A stretch of 64,000 bases of DNA from an uncultured Allobosea sp. GTDB taxonomy: Bacteria > Pseudomonadota > Alphaproteobacteria > Rhizobiales > Beijerinckiaceae. Under the pieces are notes generated by a model that was given only the letters and a program-made list of their open reading frames with translations, searched no databases and was not told the origin of the DNA. Position 1 is the stretch's first letter, and each line of letters starts with the position of its first letter. Position numbers and translations under genes: made by a program. The DNA is taken from positions 62,001 through 126,000 of the forward strand of contig NZ_CAMFJF010000008.1 in assembly GCF_945956895.1 (NCBI RefSeq), given 5' to 3'. Positions 63,769 through 64,000 of this stretch are shown here, piece after piece.

Positions 63769-64000
63769 TCAGGGAACTGGCGGAAGAGAATGGGAGTCGA
63801 ACCCACCAGAGACCGTCTGACGGCCCCTCCCGGATTTGAAGTCCGGACGCCCCACCGGGGACGTTTCTCCTCCATCGCTCAAGCCGGGCGAAGGGCCGAA
63901 CAGGTCGAGCCGCCGCCGGTTGATGCGTCTCAGGTCGCCACGGCGGATGGTGACGCCATGGCGATCGAAGAACTCGAGAATCTGGATAGCGACCTTTCGG
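63769..64000 (-). CDS. selB: Selenocysteine-specific elongation factor SelB, C-terminal end (partial)
   Basis: The right edge cuts the gene. The visible end reads RKVAIQILEFFDRHGVTIRR then GDLRRINRRRLDLFG, the conserved last winged-helix of SelB that binds the SECIS hairpin. After LFGPSPG (about 63882) conservation is expected to stop, but the frame stays open through the whole tRNA-Sec and first meets TGA at 63769-63771. Either SelB has a tail encoded by tRNA sequence, or a stop near 63880 has been lost. Confidence 0.9.
   Translation of the reverse strand, partial: RKVAIQILEFFDRHGVTIRRGDLRRINRRRLDLFGPSPGLSDGGETSPVGRPDFKSGRGRQTVSGGFDSHSLPPVP
63778..63873 (-). tRNA. selC: tRNA-Sec (selenocysteine, anticodon TCA)
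   Basis: 96 nt with encoded GCCA end. The 8-bp acceptor GGAGGAGA pairs with TCTCTTCC (one G-T pair). Long D stem CCCCGGTGGGG, anticodon arm CCGGACTTCAAATCCGG (anticodon TCA), the long variable arm GGGGCCGTCAGACGGTCTC, and T arm GTGGGTTCGACTCCCAT all match bacterial tRNA-Sec. It decodes UGA as selenocysteine with SelB. Confidence 0.97.

Overview
The window is GC-rich DNA from an alphaproteobacterium. Gene content points to the Hyphomicrobiales (Rhizobiales), plausibly a Bosea-like genus: class II DAHP synthase, a short GltX, DUF2865 and DUF2059 proteins, a TctCBA transporter, an Atm1-type exporter, and many ABC, TRAP and MFS carriers. This placement is inference; there is no rRNA marker. Most of the window is ordinary chromosome. 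Intergenic gaps repeatedly hold palindromic repeats of several families.

Layout. 1-6.5 kb: end of an MFS permease, a polar amino-acid ABC uptake set lacking its ATPase, a 3-hydroxyisobutyrate-dehydrogenase-like enzyme, and two exporters. 6.6-8.4 kb: a soluble chemoreceptor carrying a PilZ domain. 8.5-11.4 kb: an uncharacterised three-gene membrane/vWA-like cassette between two palindromic repeats. 11.6-20.7 kb: moaA, a DUF971 gene, two cell-wall enzymes (L,D-transpeptidase and lytic transglycosylase), tRNA-Val, gph, rpiA and small exported proteins. 20.7-30 kb: tctCBA, glutathione reductase, class II DAHP synthase, a porin-like barrel and gltX. 30-39 kb: an MHS transporter broken by one in-frame TGA, a DUF2865 protein, purC, a MarR regulator with an orphan TRAP binding protein, an FAH-family enzyme, a GNAT enzyme and creA. 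39.5-42.7 kb: cysS, a 36-residue microprotein and cimA, joined by ATGA overlaps. 43-52.5 kb: an Atm1 exporter, psd and pssA (phosphatidylethanolamine synthesis), maf, an SDR and yacG, and a type II NADH dehydrogenase. 52.5-53.9 kb: a lower-GC patch with an acyltransferase. 53.9-60.3 kb: an RpiR regulator and HAD phosphatase, divergent from a peptide-type ABC transporter followed by a metallophosphoesterase. 60.4-61.1 kb: two fused integrase remnants beside tRNA-Phe. 62.2-64 kb: a selenocysteine locus (selD, an unknown gene, tRNA-Sec, and the 3' end of selB).

The points most worth a second look are the selB reading frame running right through tRNA-Sec, the unknown gene inside the selenium locus, the TGG-to-TGA break in the MHS transporter, the cysS/microprotein/cimA coupling, the vWA-like membrane cassette, the ABC/HAD/phosphoesterase locus, and hairpins separating binding-protein genes from what follows them.
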